Of a DNA stretch of 33,519 nucleotides, positions 15,765-24,922 are shown piece after piece; the stretch's first letter is position 1; every line of letters starts with the position of its first letter. The notes beneath the pieces were generated by a model. The model worked only from the letters and a program-made list of their open reading frames with translations. It was not told the DNA's origin and made no database searches. Source of the DNA: an uncultured Collinsella sp. (lineage in GTDB: Bacteria > Actinomycetota > Coriobacteriia > Coriobacteriales > Coriobacteriaceae). The stretch covers positions 1 through 33,519 of the forward strand of contig CAAETD010000155.1 in the NCBI GenBank assembly GCA_900758885.1, read 5' to 3'. The position numbers and the translations under genes are program-made.

Positions 15765-15831
15765 AGTTGCGGTGAAATAGGGGCTGTTTGGTGGGTAGAA
15801 GCCGCTATTCAATCCCTATTTCACCGCAACT
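15765..15831. repeat. Palindromic repeat, family A copy 1
   Basis: AGTTGCGGTGAAATAGGG (15765-15782) and its exact reverse complement (15814-15831) flank a 31-base centre. It begins seven bases past the rsmB stop and lies between rsmB and the promoter side of the AT-rich gene. A related copy with the same ends (GTTGCGGTGAA / TTCACCGCAAC) is at 31980-32046. It may double as a terminator for rsmB. Non-autonomous mobile repeat or REP-like element is the likely class; no transposase is adjacent. Confidence 0.75.
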
Positions 15832-15837
15832 TAGTAG

Positions 15838-17238
15838 TTACTTGTGGACCAGCCTGGCACAGAAGTGGCCGTCGTAGGAGGCGGCGTTTACGGGGACGCT
15901 TTGGAAAAGCCCGCGGTCGTTTTGGCGTACGGAGACGAGCTTCTTGGCTTGTTCAAACTCGGGAAGCTGCAGAATCTGTGCCTCGGAGAGGGGCGCCACG
16001 GTAAAGCCGGCGCCCTCGGGAGAAGCCAGGAAGGCATCCACGACCTGAGTGTTCTCCTCAGCAAAAACCGAGCAGGTGGCATAGATAAGCTCACCGCCGG
16101 CAGCCACGCGCGCGGCTGCTTCCTTGAGCATCATCAGCTGCAGCTTGGGCAGATCAGTCGTAACGTCCTTCTCGGTCAGGCGCCAGGGAATCTCGGGGTG
16201 ACGACGCATGGTGCCGGTGCCCGAGCATGGGGCATCAATAAACACCGTATCGAACAGGACAGGTTTGCCAAGCATGGCATCGAACGACGTGAGGACCGCA
16301 TCGAGCTCACAGGCATCGCCAGAGACCGTGCGAACACCCGTAATACCCGCCTTATGCAGGCGTGCGAGATTCTGGTCGCACTTTCGGTCGTGCAAATCGA
16401 GTGCGGTGTGCTGGCGGTCGTAGCCGGCACGCTTGGCCTGGCACATCATCACATAGGTCTTGGTGCCACGACCGGCGCCGATCTCCAGGCAACGCCCGGG
16501 ACGGGTCGCCGCGGTAGCGATGAGCTGGGCATTAAGGTCCGAGGCCACGGCAGCCGCACGCTCAAACACACCCGACGCAACCGTGGCCTGCGCATCGACC
16601 GGCGCATGGCAGCCCGGGAACACCGGCGCCACAAGCTGCGATAGGTACGGACCAGGCTTGGTTGCAAAGGCGTTCTCGTGCAAAGCGAGCGGCGCGGGCG
16701 CCAGATTTCCGGCAAAGTTGAGCGCGCCCTCGGGCGTATCGAACGAGGCGATAATGCGAGCGCACAGCCAGCGCGGCATGCCCATCAGGCGAGACAGGCG
16801 AACCAATCGGCGCTCGGACTCATCGGCATCCGCCGCAGTGGCAAAGTCCTCGACGTTGTCCGCGACCTTATGCAGTACGGCGTTCGCCAGACCGGCAGCC
16901 GATTTAGCGCCGCTACGAACCAGCTCAACGCCCTGACTCACGGCAACGCGACCCGGGGTATGCAGGTAGAGCATCTCGAAGGCCGAGATTCGAAGCGCCA
17001 TGCGAACGCGCGGCGCGACCTTTTTGGGCTTATCGAGAAACTGATCGAGCAGCTCATCCAAAATGCCCTGCGTGGCGGCAACACCGAGCGCCAAACGCGC
17101 GGCAAAAGCGGAATCGCGCTGGTCAATGGCCTTGGCGGAAGCACGGGAAGACAACACGTCGCGTGCGTACATACCGCGACGGTCGGCCTCCATCAGCACA
17201 TCGAGCGCGAGCTTACGCGCGGGGGAAAGCTTGCTCAT
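15838..17238 (-). CDS. rsmB: 16S rRNA (cytosine-967-C5)-methyltransferase RsmB
   Basis: Methylates C967 of 16S rRNA using S-adenosylmethionine. 466 residues with an N-terminal NusB-like RNA-binding domain (about 1-130) and a C-terminal Rossmann methyltransferase domain. The S-adenosylmethionine site is CLEIGAGRGTKTYVMM. The two cysteines of the m5C mechanism lie in FIDAPCSGTGTMRRHPEI (about 337) and YATCSVFAEEN (about 387). The start is the ATG overlapping the fmt stop (ATGA), which implies translational coupling; an in-frame GTG at 17253 is an alternative. The usual order fmt-rsmB is kept. Confidence 0.93.
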   Translation of the reverse strand: MSKLSPARKLALDVLMEADRRGMYARDVLSSRASAKAIDQRDSAFAARLALGVAATQGILDELLDQFLDKPKKVAPRVRMALRISAFEMLYLHTPGRVAVSQGVELVRSGAKSAAGLANAVLHKVADNVEDFATAADADESERRLVRLSRLMGMPRWLCARIIASFDTPEGALNFAGNLAPAPLALHENAFATKPGPYLSQLVAPVFPGCHAPVDAQATVASGVFERAAAVASDLNAQLIATAATRPGRCLEIGAGRGTKTYVMMCQAKRAGYDRQHTALDLHDRKCDQNLARLHKAGITGVRTVSGDACELDAVLTSFDAMLGKPVLFDTVFIDAPCSGTGTMRRHPEIPWRLTEKDVTTDLPKLQLMMLKEAAARVAAGGELIYATCSVFAEENTQVVDAFLASPEGAGFTVAPLSEAQILQLPEFEQAKKLVSVRQNDRGLFQSVPVNAASYDGHFCARLVHK

Positions 17239-18155
17239 GACAAAGCACCCCACGTCAGATCGGCGCCCTGCAGGCCGGCAGCCCAGGCAGAAGCAGCCAT
17301 AGCGCGCTTGCCATCGGGCTTAACCTCAAGCAGCTCGACCGCACCATCGGAAAGTCCCAGGTAGACACGCTTGCTCTTAACGGCAACAGCACCCTCGCCA
17401 AGCGACACATCCGCCAGCGCAGCATCGAGCACGCGAACCGACTTACCGGCAATCACGCAGCGAGCGGGTGCAGTGTCGGACGAAGCCAACACGTGACGCA
17501 CGCAATCGAGCGCCGCCATCTGCGGATCCAGACGCATCTCCTGCTTGGAAATCTTGGCAGCATGCGTGACGAGCGACTCATCCTGCTCGGTCCACACCGC
17601 TGTGTCATCGGCAAGCGAGGGCAGCGTATCGGCCAGCAGCTTACCGCCCAGCTCGCCAAGCTCCATCGTCAGTGCCTCGGCATGCTTGCCGGCGACAGAT
17701 GTCGAGGCCTGCGCACAATAAGCGCCGGTATCCACGCCATGCCCAATACGCATAATGGAAACGCCGGCAACCTCATCACCAGCAAGAATCGCACGCTGAA
17801 TGGGAGCGGCGCCACGCCAACGCGGCAGCAGCGAAGCATGAACATTCACAATACCAAGCGGCGCCATATGCAGCACCTCATCGGGCAAAATGCAGCCATA
17901 GGCAGCCACGCAGAATATATCAGCCTGCGCAGCCTGAAGCGACTCGACAACCTCGGGCGTCATACGATTGGCCTCAACAACCGGCAACCCCAGCTCAAGC
18001 GCCTTGGCCTTAACAGGAGAAGGCTCAAGCTTCTTACCGCGCCCACGAACAGCATCGGGACGAGTAATGACAAGCGCAATCTCATTCCCAGCCTCAACAA
18101 GCGAAGTCAGCGAAGGCACAGCAAAATCAGGCGTACCCATAAACACAATACGCAT
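17235..18155 (-). CDS. fmt: Methionyl-tRNA formyltransferase
   Basis: Formylates initiator Met-tRNA using 10-formyltetrahydrofolate. 306 residues, the usual length. It starts MRIVFMGTPDFAVPSL and carries the signature HASLLPRWRGAAPIQRAIL with catalytic His, followed by GVDTGAY. The C-terminal OB-like tRNA-binding domain is complete. GGGGAGA lies eight bases before the ATG at 18155. The stop overlaps the rsmB start. It works with the peptide deformylase gene just upstream on the same strand, which removes the formyl group after initiation. Confidence 0.95.
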   Translation of the reverse strand: MRIVFMGTPDFAVPSLTSLVEAGNEIALVITRPDAVRGRGKKLEPSPVKAKALELGLPVVEANRMTPEVVESLQAAQADIFCVAAYGCILPDEVLHMAPLGIVNVHASLLPRWRGAAPIQRAILAGDEVAGVSIMRIGHGVDTGAYCAQASTSVAGKHAEALTMELGELGGKLLADTLPSLADDTAVWTEQDESLVTHAAKISKQEMRLDPQMAALDCVRHVLASSDTAPARCVIAGKSVRVLDAALADVSLGEGAVAVKSKRVYLGLSDGAVELLEVKPDGKRAMAASAWAAGLQGADLTWGALS

Positions 18156-18372
18156 AAAGAACGTCTCCCCTCAACCAAAGCCGAGACAGCTACAAATAAC
18201 GGCGGAAAGCCAAGTACACAGCCCATCCGCAATAACAATTCAACAAGAACAAATATACCCAAAACCAAAGAAAGAGCCGCAATAAAAGCAGCTCTCTCAA
18301 CAAAGCACCTATCAGCGAAGACGTCCCTCCCTGGCCCGACGGCACCCGGGCGAGACAAGCCAGAACAACGCA
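18156..18372. other. Intergenic stretch def-fmt, no gene supported
   Basis: Apart from the palindrome at 18373-18474, the gap between def and fmt holds only the fmt ribosome binding site and T-rich sequence on the minus strand. Two frames give hydrophobic stretches, but neither has a start with a ribosome binding site, and one runs into fmt. I see no promoter I can defend. Confidence 0.4.
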
Positions 18373-18474
18373 GTCCCCGGTGCTGAGCGCCCACATATCG
18401 TCCCGCGCGCAGTTTCGCAGCAAAGCGAGAATGTTTGAGCACGGGATGATATGTGGGCGCTCAGCACCGGGGAC
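18373..18474. repeat. Long palindromic element, family B copy 1 (def-fmt)
   Basis: The arms 18373-18405 and 18442-18474 are complementary over 33 bases with one G-U-compatible mismatch; the outer ends read GTCCCCGGTGCTGAGCGCCC and its complement. The 36-base centre holds AGTTTCGCA on the left and TGTTTGAGCA on the right. Both words recur, in the same places, in the element at 24779-24899, while the arms differ. It ends eight bases from the def stop and could terminate def transcription. Confidence 0.75.
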
Positions 18475-18482
18475 GGTGGGAC

Positions 18483-19019
18483 CTACTCCGTCTCGCCCGG
18501 TCGAGCGCCGCGGGCCAGGGCGTCCTGGTACTCCTTGACTGCCTTGATGCGCTGCATCGGCTTGAGTCGCTCGAACATGGTGTTGCCGTGCAGGTGATCG
18601 ATCTCGTGCTGCAGGCACACGCAGAACAGGTCGCCCGAGGCCTCATAGCGGATCAGGTTGGCGTCCAGGTCATACGCCTCGACGACGACATGGTCGGGAC
18701 GCTCGATCTCGCAGCTAATACCGGGAATGGACAGGCAGCCCTCGCTAAAAGGCACCAGATGGTCGCTCTGCTCAACAATAACGGGGTTGATGAGCACGTA
18801 CGGGTCATAGTCGTTCTTGTCACTGTAGTCGCAGTCAATGGTAACGAGCTGAATGAGCTCGCCGATCTGCGGAGCAGCCAGGCCGCAGCCGCCGTTCTCG
18901 AACATCATCTTCTTCATCTTCTCGGCGAGTGCCTCGATCGCCGGGGTGATCTCCTCGATGACGGCGCACTCCTGACGCAGACGAGGGTCGGGCGAAAGTA
19001 CGATTCCGTTGGCTTCCAT
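18483..19019 (-). CDS. def: Peptide deformylase
   Basis: Removes the N-formyl group from new proteins; a metal-dependent cytoplasmic enzyme. 178 residues. All three motifs are present: GCGLAAPQIG, EGCLSIPG with the metal-binding cysteine, and QHEIDHLHG with two metal-binding histidines and the catalytic glutamate. Start: GAAAGG is six bases before the ATG at 19019; the ATG at 19025 touches that site and is less likely. It follows priA by 18 bases on the same strand, so the two are probably co-transcribed. The palindrome beyond the stop may be the terminator. Confidence 0.95.
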   Translation of the reverse strand: MEANGIVLSPDPRLRQECAVIEEITPAIEALAEKMKKMMFENGGCGLAAPQIGELIQLVTIDCDYSDKNDYDPYVLINPVIVEQSDHLVPFSEGCLSIPGISCEIERPDHVVVEAYDLDANLIRYEASGDLFCVCLQHEIDHLHGNTMFERLKPMQRIKAVKEYQDALARGARPGETE

Positions 19020-19037
19020 GGCCATCCTTTCGGGTTG

Positions 19038-21491
19038 TTACATCAAATCATAGGCGTCGACGTCAACGCTCACGCTCACGCCGCGCACGGAGCCCACCTC
19101 TTTGAGGCAGGCGTCGATATCGTCAGAGACATGGTACCCCACGGGCGACTTCACAAGCAGGTGGAAGCGATAACGGTCCTTGGCTCTCTCGATTACACAC
19201 GAAGCCGGGCCCAGCACCTGCGGCACAGCGCTCCCCACCCGCAAAAAATCAGGCGCGGCGGCGTGCCAGCGGCGCTTGAGCAACTTTGCGATACGCCCAA
19301 TATAATCCTGTGCCTCGTCACGATTCGCCGACCACACCAAAATGTTAACCAGGCGCACAAACGGCGGATACAGCGCTTCGCGACGCTGGTCCAAGTCGTA
19401 GTCGGTAAAGATCGAGCGATCATGCTCGGCAACGGCGCGAATGACCGGGTCCTCGGGCAGATAGGTCTGGATAATGACCTCGCCGGGGCGATCGCCGCGC
19501 CCGGCACGGCCGGCGACCTGCTCCAGCAAATCGTAAGCGCGCTCCCCCGCTCTAAAATCGGGTAGCTTTAATGCAAAGTCGGCATTGACCACGCCCGCAA
19601 GGGTAACCTCGGGAAAGTCGAGACCCTTGGCGATCATCTGGGTGCCCAGCAGCACCGCGCAATCGGCGGCATCGAACTGTTCAAGCAACTTCTTGTGCGC
19701 GTCCTTGCCACGCGTGGAATCGGCATCCATGCGAATAATGGCGACGTCGTCGGGCAGCATCTGGTGCAGTGCGTCCTCGATCTGCTGCGTACCCAGGCCC
19801 ATTTTTGCCAGGTAGCGGCCGCCACACTTGGGACAGCGACTCGTGGGCGCCGGATAGGGTTGCACGCGCCAGGACGATCCGCAGGTGTGGCACTGCAGCG
19901 TGTGCGTGCGCTCGTGGTACGTGAGCGCGGTGGAGCAGTGATTGCAGGTGGGGACGCAACCGCACTCGCGGCACATCAGGAAGGGCGCAAAGCCGCGGCG
20001 GTTATGCAGCAACACAGCTTTCTCGCGCCGCTCCACAACGCGCTCAAGGCCTTCCATCAGCGGTTTTGAGAAAATTGAGCGACTACCGTGCGAGAACTCG
20101 CGACGCAGGTCGGCAACACGCACCGTAGGCAGGACCGCGTGACCTGGGCGTTCGGGCATCTCGACGCGCGTCCACGTGACGCCGCTGTACGTCCCGCGGC
20201 GGCAGCGGTCGAGCGCTTCGGCAGAAGGCGTGGCGGAGCCCAGCACGAGTGGGCAGCGATAGCGACGCGCCATCTCGGCCGCCACCTCGCGCGCGTGGTA
20301 GCGCGGGCTGGAGCCCTGCTTGTAACTAGTCTCATGTTCCTCGTCGATGATGATGAGGCCCAAGTCGTTGAGCGGGCAAAAGAGCGCCGAGCGGGCTCCC
20401 ACGACCACACGTGCGGCCCCGCTGGCAACCATATCCCACTGGTCCAGGCGCTCGCCGGCCGAAAGGCGCGAATGGAACACGGCGACCGTCTCGCCAAAGC
20501 GCGAGCGGAAGCGGCCGACGGTCTGAGCCGTCAGCGAGATCTCGGGGACGAGCACGCAAGCCGAGCGACCGGCCGCGAGCACGCGCTCGATAGCGGAGAG
20601 GTAGACCTCTGTTTTGCCGGAACCCGTGACACCGTCCACGAGCACCACGTCGCCGTGCGCATCCAGGCGGGCGCGCTCAATCTGCGCGAGCGCCTGCTGC
20701 TGGCCGTTGGTAAGGGAGACCGGCGCCTTGCCGCTCGCGGAGGACAGCGTAGTCTGCTCGCTGCAACCGCGCCAGGCACGGCGCTCCTCCACCACCACGA
20801 CGCCGCGCTTTTCGAGCGCCTTTATAGTCGCCGACATGCTGTTGTAGAGCAGGTTGAGGTCGCGCGTTGTAACGGGGCCGCACTGGAGCGCCTCGATGAG
20901 CTGACGCTGACGAACGGCGGTCTTGGGCGGCGTGTAGTCGAAACCCTCGGGTGTGAGCATGACCCAGCGGTTTTGAATTGGCTTGACGGCGGGACGCTCA
21001 ACGGTCCACACGCCGTCATCGCCCTTGACCACGCGCGGGCTGCCGCCCGGAGGCAAAAACAGGCGCAGGCACTCGGAAAGCGTCGCAACGTACTCGCGGC
21101 TCATCCAGCGCGCAATGCGGGCAGCCTCGGCGGTAAAGAGGGGTTTGCTGAGGATAGCCTCGATAGGCTTGATACGCGCGGGATCGAGAGCGCTGTTGCC
21201 CTGCAGGTCACCCAACTCAGACGCAATGTCGACGATATAGCCCGCGGCCGCACGGTTGCCAAAATGGACCAGGACCGTGGATCCGATCTGCGCCTCGTTG
21301 GCAAAGGACCGGGGAATGCCATAAGCAAACGGCTCAGACAGCGCACGCGTCGGGATGTCGAGGACCACGCTCGCATAGGCGGTGACGAGCTCGGGTGCAG
21401 GCTTAGGCTGAGCCGAGGCAGCGGCAGGCACAGACTTCACCGGAGCTTCCTCCGGTTCCGGCGAACCAAACAGCGAAAGTTGCTCGACCAT
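19038..21491 (-). CDS. priA: Primosomal protein N' (replication restart helicase PriA)
   Basis: Recognises stalled replication forks and reloads the replisome; 3'-5' DNA helicase. 817 residues. The N-terminal DNA-binding part (about 40-200) is followed by the helicase core with Walker A GVTGSGKTEVYL (about 287) and a DEEH box (IIIDEEHETSYKQ, about 382). A zinc domain with cysteine pairs (CRECGCVPTCNHC, CHTCG, CPKCGG) covers about 505-560. ARG-finger region QVAGRAGRGDRPGEV follows. The start ATG is ten bases after AGGAGG. First gene of priA-def. The N-terminal ~25 residues (Pro/Ala-rich) are an extension of little conservation. Confidence 0.95.
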   Translation of the reverse strand: MVEQLSLFGSPEPEEAPVKSVPAAASAQPKPAPELVTAYASVVLDIPTRALSEPFAYGIPRSFANEAQIGSTVLVHFGNRAAAGYIVDIASELGDLQGNSALDPARIKPIEAILSKPLFTAEAARIARWMSREYVATLSECLRLFLPPGGSPRVVKGDDGVWTVERPAVKPIQNRWVMLTPEGFDYTPPKTAVRQRQLIEALQCGPVTTRDLNLLYNSMSATIKALEKRGVVVVEERRAWRGCSEQTTLSSASGKAPVSLTNGQQQALAQIERARLDAHGDVVLVDGVTGSGKTEVYLSAIERVLAAGRSACVLVPEISLTAQTVGRFRSRFGETVAVFHSRLSAGERLDQWDMVASGAARVVVGARSALFCPLNDLGLIIIDEEHETSYKQGSSPRYHAREVAAEMARRYRCPLVLGSATPSAEALDRCRRGTYSGVTWTRVEMPERPGHAVLPTVRVADLRREFSHGSRSIFSKPLMEGLERVVERREKAVLLHNRRGFAPFLMCRECGCVPTCNHCSTALTYHERTHTLQCHTCGSSWRVQPYPAPTSRCPKCGGRYLAKMGLGTQQIEDALHQMLPDDVAIIRMDADSTRGKDAHKKLLEQFDAADCAVLLGTQMIAKGLDFPEVTLAGVVNADFALKLPDFRAGERAYDLLEQVAGRAGRGDRPGEVIIQTYLPEDPVIRAVAEHDRSIFTDYDLDQRREALYPPFVRLVNILVWSANRDEAQDYIGRIAKLLKRRWHAAAPDFLRVGSAVPQVLGPASCVIERAKDRYRFHLLVKSPVGYHVSDDIDACLKEVGSVRGVSVSVDVDAYDLM

Positions 21492-21520
21492 GGCCCCAGC
21501 ACCTCCTATCCCATACGTCT

Positions 21521-21556
21521 ACAGAAACAAGAGCCCCGCTCGGGTGAACGGGGCTC
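21521..21556 (-). terminator. Terminator of gltX
   Basis: GAGCCCCG (21531-21538) and CGGGGCTC (21549-21556) form an eight-bp stem around ten bases. On the minus strand it is followed by TTGTTTC, and it lies 23 bases after the gltX stop and about 30 bases before the priA start. Confidence 0.75.
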
Positions 21557-21579
21557 GGATACATACGTTTGCGCAGCGA

Positions 21580-23055
21580 TTACAGCGCCATCGTGCGGGC
21601 GCGGTCGATGCGCGCCAAGCAATCGTCGCGGCCGACGAGTGCCATGGTCTCGCCCAACGGAGGGCTCACCATGTTGCCGCAAACGGCGACGCGCACGGCC
21701 TGGAACACCACGCGCTTCTTAAGGTCCATCTGCTCGGGCAACGGCTCAAGCGCAGCGTCGATGTTGGAAGCCGTCCACTCGTCCACGCCCTCGAGCGCGG
21801 CCTTGGCGGCATCCAGAATGGCACCCATGCCCTCCTTGGCCAGGCCCTTGTTGACGGACTTCTCGTCATACTCGAGCGTCTCGGCCGTGGCAAAGATGGG
21901 GGCGGCGACGGTCACGGCGTCGGCTGGCATCTTAGTGCGCGGCTTGACGATAGCGGCAAGCGCGTCGATCCAGTCCTCGCCGTACTCGACGTTGCCCTCG
22001 ATGAGGCCCGCCTCGTGCAGCACGGGGACCATAATCTCGTCGGCAAACTGGGCGTCGGACATGCCGTTGATGTACTCGGCATTGACCCAGTCGAGCTTCT
22101 TGGGGTCGAAAGTCGCGGGGTTCTTGGAGATGCGATCGAGCGAGAACTTGCTGGCCAGGACGTCGCGCGGGATGATCGTGGTCTCGCCGTCGAGCGACCA
22201 GCCGAGCAGCGCCAGGTAGTTGACGAAGGCATCGGACAGGTATCCCGCGTCGCGGTACTCCTCCACCGAGGTGGCGCCGTGGCGCTTGGAGAGTTTTTTG
22301 CCGTCGGCACCCAAGATCATGGAGATGTGGGCGAACGTGGGCACGGGAGCGCCGAGGGCCTCGTAGACCATGACCTGACGCGGGGTGTTGGACAGATGGT
22401 CGTCGCCACGGATGACATGGGTGATCTTCATCATGGCGTCGTCGACGACGGTCGCGAAGTTGTACGTGGGCGTGCCATCGGAGCGGAAGATGACAAAGTC
22501 GTCGAGCTCCTTGGCGTCGAAGGTCACCTCGCCGTGGACGGCGTCGTGGATGACGACGTCGCCGCGGTCCTCGGGCACCTTGATGCGCAGGACGTAGGAC
22601 TCGCCGGCCTCGATGCGACGGCGGGCCTCCTCGGGATCAAGATCGCGGCAACGGCGCTGATAGCCCTGGAAGGGGTCCTTGCGCTCCTGCGCGGCCTTGC
22701 GGTCGGCGTCGAGCTGCTCCTTGGTGCAGAAGCAGGGATAGGCCTTGCCCTCGTTCCAAAGCTTCTGGGCGGCCTGCTTGTACAGGTCCAGGCGCTCGGT
22801 CTGGGCGTAGGGGCCAAAATCGCCGCCCACCTCGGGACCCTCGTCCCAGTCCAGGCCTAGCCAACGCATGGCGCGCAGGATGATCTGCGTGTTCTCGTCG
22901 GTGGAGCGGGTGGGATCGGTGTCGTCGATGCGCAGGATGAACGTGCCGCCGTTTGCGCGGGCGAAAGCCCAGTTATAGATAGCGGTGCGGGCGCCGCCGA
23001 TGTGCAGCTTGCCCGTCGGTGAGGGTGCAAAGCGAACGCGAACGTCTGATGCCAT
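21580..23055 (-). CDS. gltX: Glutamyl-tRNA synthetase
   Basis: Charges tRNA-Glu with glutamate, class I. 491 residues. The N-terminus has RFAPSPTGKLHIGG, with the HIGH-type motif at residues 18-21, and the KMSKS-type motif is KKLSKRHG near residue 253. FCTKEQLDADRK marks the zinc-binding region, in which only part of the classic cysteine set is present. Start: ATG at 23055 follows GAGGAG by seven bases; an in-frame ATG at 23094 has no such site. It is divergent from metK, with a long palindrome between them. Whether it also charges tRNA-Gln cannot be told from this sequence alone. Confidence 0.96.
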   Translation of the reverse strand: MASDVRVRFAPSPTGKLHIGGARTAIYNWAFARANGGTFILRIDDTDPTRSTDENTQIILRAMRWLGLDWDEGPEVGGDFGPYAQTERLDLYKQAAQKLWNEGKAYPCFCTKEQLDADRKAAQERKDPFQGYQRRCRDLDPEEARRRIEAGESYVLRIKVPEDRGDVVIHDAVHGEVTFDAKELDDFVIFRSDGTPTYNFATVVDDAMMKITHVIRGDDHLSNTPRQVMVYEALGAPVPTFAHISMILGADGKKLSKRHGATSVEEYRDAGYLSDAFVNYLALLGWSLDGETTIIPRDVLASKFSLDRISKNPATFDPKKLDWVNAEYINGMSDAQFADEIMVPVLHEAGLIEGNVEYGEDWIDALAAIVKPRTKMPADAVTVAAPIFATAETLEYDEKSVNKGLAKEGMGAILDAAKAALEGVDEWTASNIDAALEPLPEQMDLKKRVVFQAVRVAVCGNMVSPPLGETMALVGRDDCLARIDRARTMAL

Positions 23056-23095
23056 GGAAATCTCCTCGATTGCAGGATGGATGTCTAACCGCATC

Positions 23096-23101
23096 AGTAT
23101 A
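23096..23101 (-). promoter_or_regulatory. Candidate -10 element of gltX
   Basis: On the minus strand this reads TATACT, five of six consensus bases, about 40 bases before the gltX start. No good -35 element is seen; the palindrome at 23136-23227 starts 35 bases upstream of it. Confidence 0.4.
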
Positions 23102-23135
23102 AAGCATCAAAGCAACCTCCGCACAAAGGGCACCG

Positions 23136-23227
23136 ACCTACTCATTGGGGACAGACTTAAATGACCAGTCGTTGGGAACGTTCTTGGTTTAAGACTGATC
23201 ATTTAAGTCTGTCCCCAATGAGTAGGT
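23136..23227. repeat. Long palindromic element, family C, between gltX and metK promoters
   Basis: The arms 23136-23170 and 23193-23226/7 are complementary over about 35 bases with one mismatch; the left arm contains CTCATTGGGGACAGACTTAA. The centre is 22 bases. The pairing can be extended outward to TCCGCAC / TGCGGA if 12 extra bases on the left are looped out. The GGGGACAG word resembles known REP-type repeats associated with IS200-like transposases, but no transposase gene is here. The element lies in a divergent promoter region, so it cannot serve simply as a terminator. Confidence 0.75.
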
Positions 23228-23259
23228 GCGGAAAGGGTGTGAATGTTTGATTTACGCGC

Positions 23260-23265
23260 TATGAT
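23260..23265 (+). promoter_or_regulatory. Candidate -10 element of metK
   Basis: TATGAT, five of six consensus bases, about 70 bases before the metK start. The -35 region is weak. The leader would start near 23272 and include the hairpin at 23284-23310. Confidence 0.4.
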
Positions 23266-23283
23266 GTGCCCTTGCATAGAGAG

Positions 23284-23310
23284 CCCGGCGGAATGGTAAC
23301 GGTCGCCGGG
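23284..23310 (+). other. Hairpin in the metK leader
   Basis: CCCGGCG (23284-23290) and CGCCGGG (23304-23310) pair around the 13-base loop GAATGGTAACGGT. It ends 11 bases before the GAAAGGA ribosome binding site of metK. metK leaders in other bacteria carry S-adenosylmethionine riboswitches; I do not recognise the sequence as any known class, so this is only a candidate. Confidence 0.4.
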
Positions 23311-23332
23311 ACACGTTTTTGAAAGGACTATC

Positions 23333-24613
<1,281 letters not shown>

Positions 24614-24650
24614 GCTAACTCGAAAAGCTACAGCCAAATAACAACGCACC

Positions 24651-24687
24651 AAAAGAAGTACCGGCTCCAACCGGTACTTCTTTTTTT
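24651..24687 (+). terminator. Strong intrinsic terminator after metK
   Basis: AAAAGAAGTACCGG (24651-24664) and CCGGTACTTCTTTT (24671-24684) form an exact 14-bp stem around six bases and run into a T tract. It is symmetric enough to work in both directions. Confidence 0.92.
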
Positions 24688-24778
24688 AATCCGGTGATGA
24701 AGATGTTTCGATATGAGCCAACGCTGCGTCACCAGCTAATGAATTTTGCAGCACAAGCGCCTCTACCATGTATCCTTA

Positions 24779-24899
24779 GTCCCGAGGGGCGGGGCATAAG
24801 GTCGATCGCGAGTTCCGCACGAGCCGGAGAGCACTTAATGTGCTCTCCGTGCGAGCAGGACTGTTTGAGCAGGCGACCTTATGTCCCGCCCCTCGGGAC
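24779..24899. repeat. Long palindromic element, family B copy 2, with inner hairpin (metK-sdaA)
   Basis: The outer arms 24779-24804 and 24874-24899 are complementary over 26 bases with one G-U-compatible mismatch. Inside lies a second exact 10-bp stem, CGGAGAGCAC (24825-24834) with GTGCTCTCCG (24840-24849). AGTTCCGCA on the left and TGTTTGAGCA on the right match the central words of the element at 18373-18474, though the arms differ. It ends 14 bases before the sdaA ribosome binding site, so if transcribed it would be a large hairpin in the sdaA leader. Confidence 0.75.
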
Positions 24900-24922
24900 G
24901 ACGGGATAGAACAGGAGCGCAT

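Noticed and set aside
18107..18442. A hydrophobic minus-strand frame between def and fmt
   Set aside because: It overlaps fmt and the palindrome, starts without a ribosome binding site, and an alternative frame is equally hydrophobic, so T-rich DNA explains it.
21490..22860. A long open plus-strand frame opposite gltX
   Set aside because: Shadow frame of gltX, whose motifs are intact; the translation looks like low-complexity antisense.
24694..24909. A 71-residue plus-strand frame before sdaA
   Set aside because: Most of it is the palindromic repeat; no ribosome binding site and no domain.
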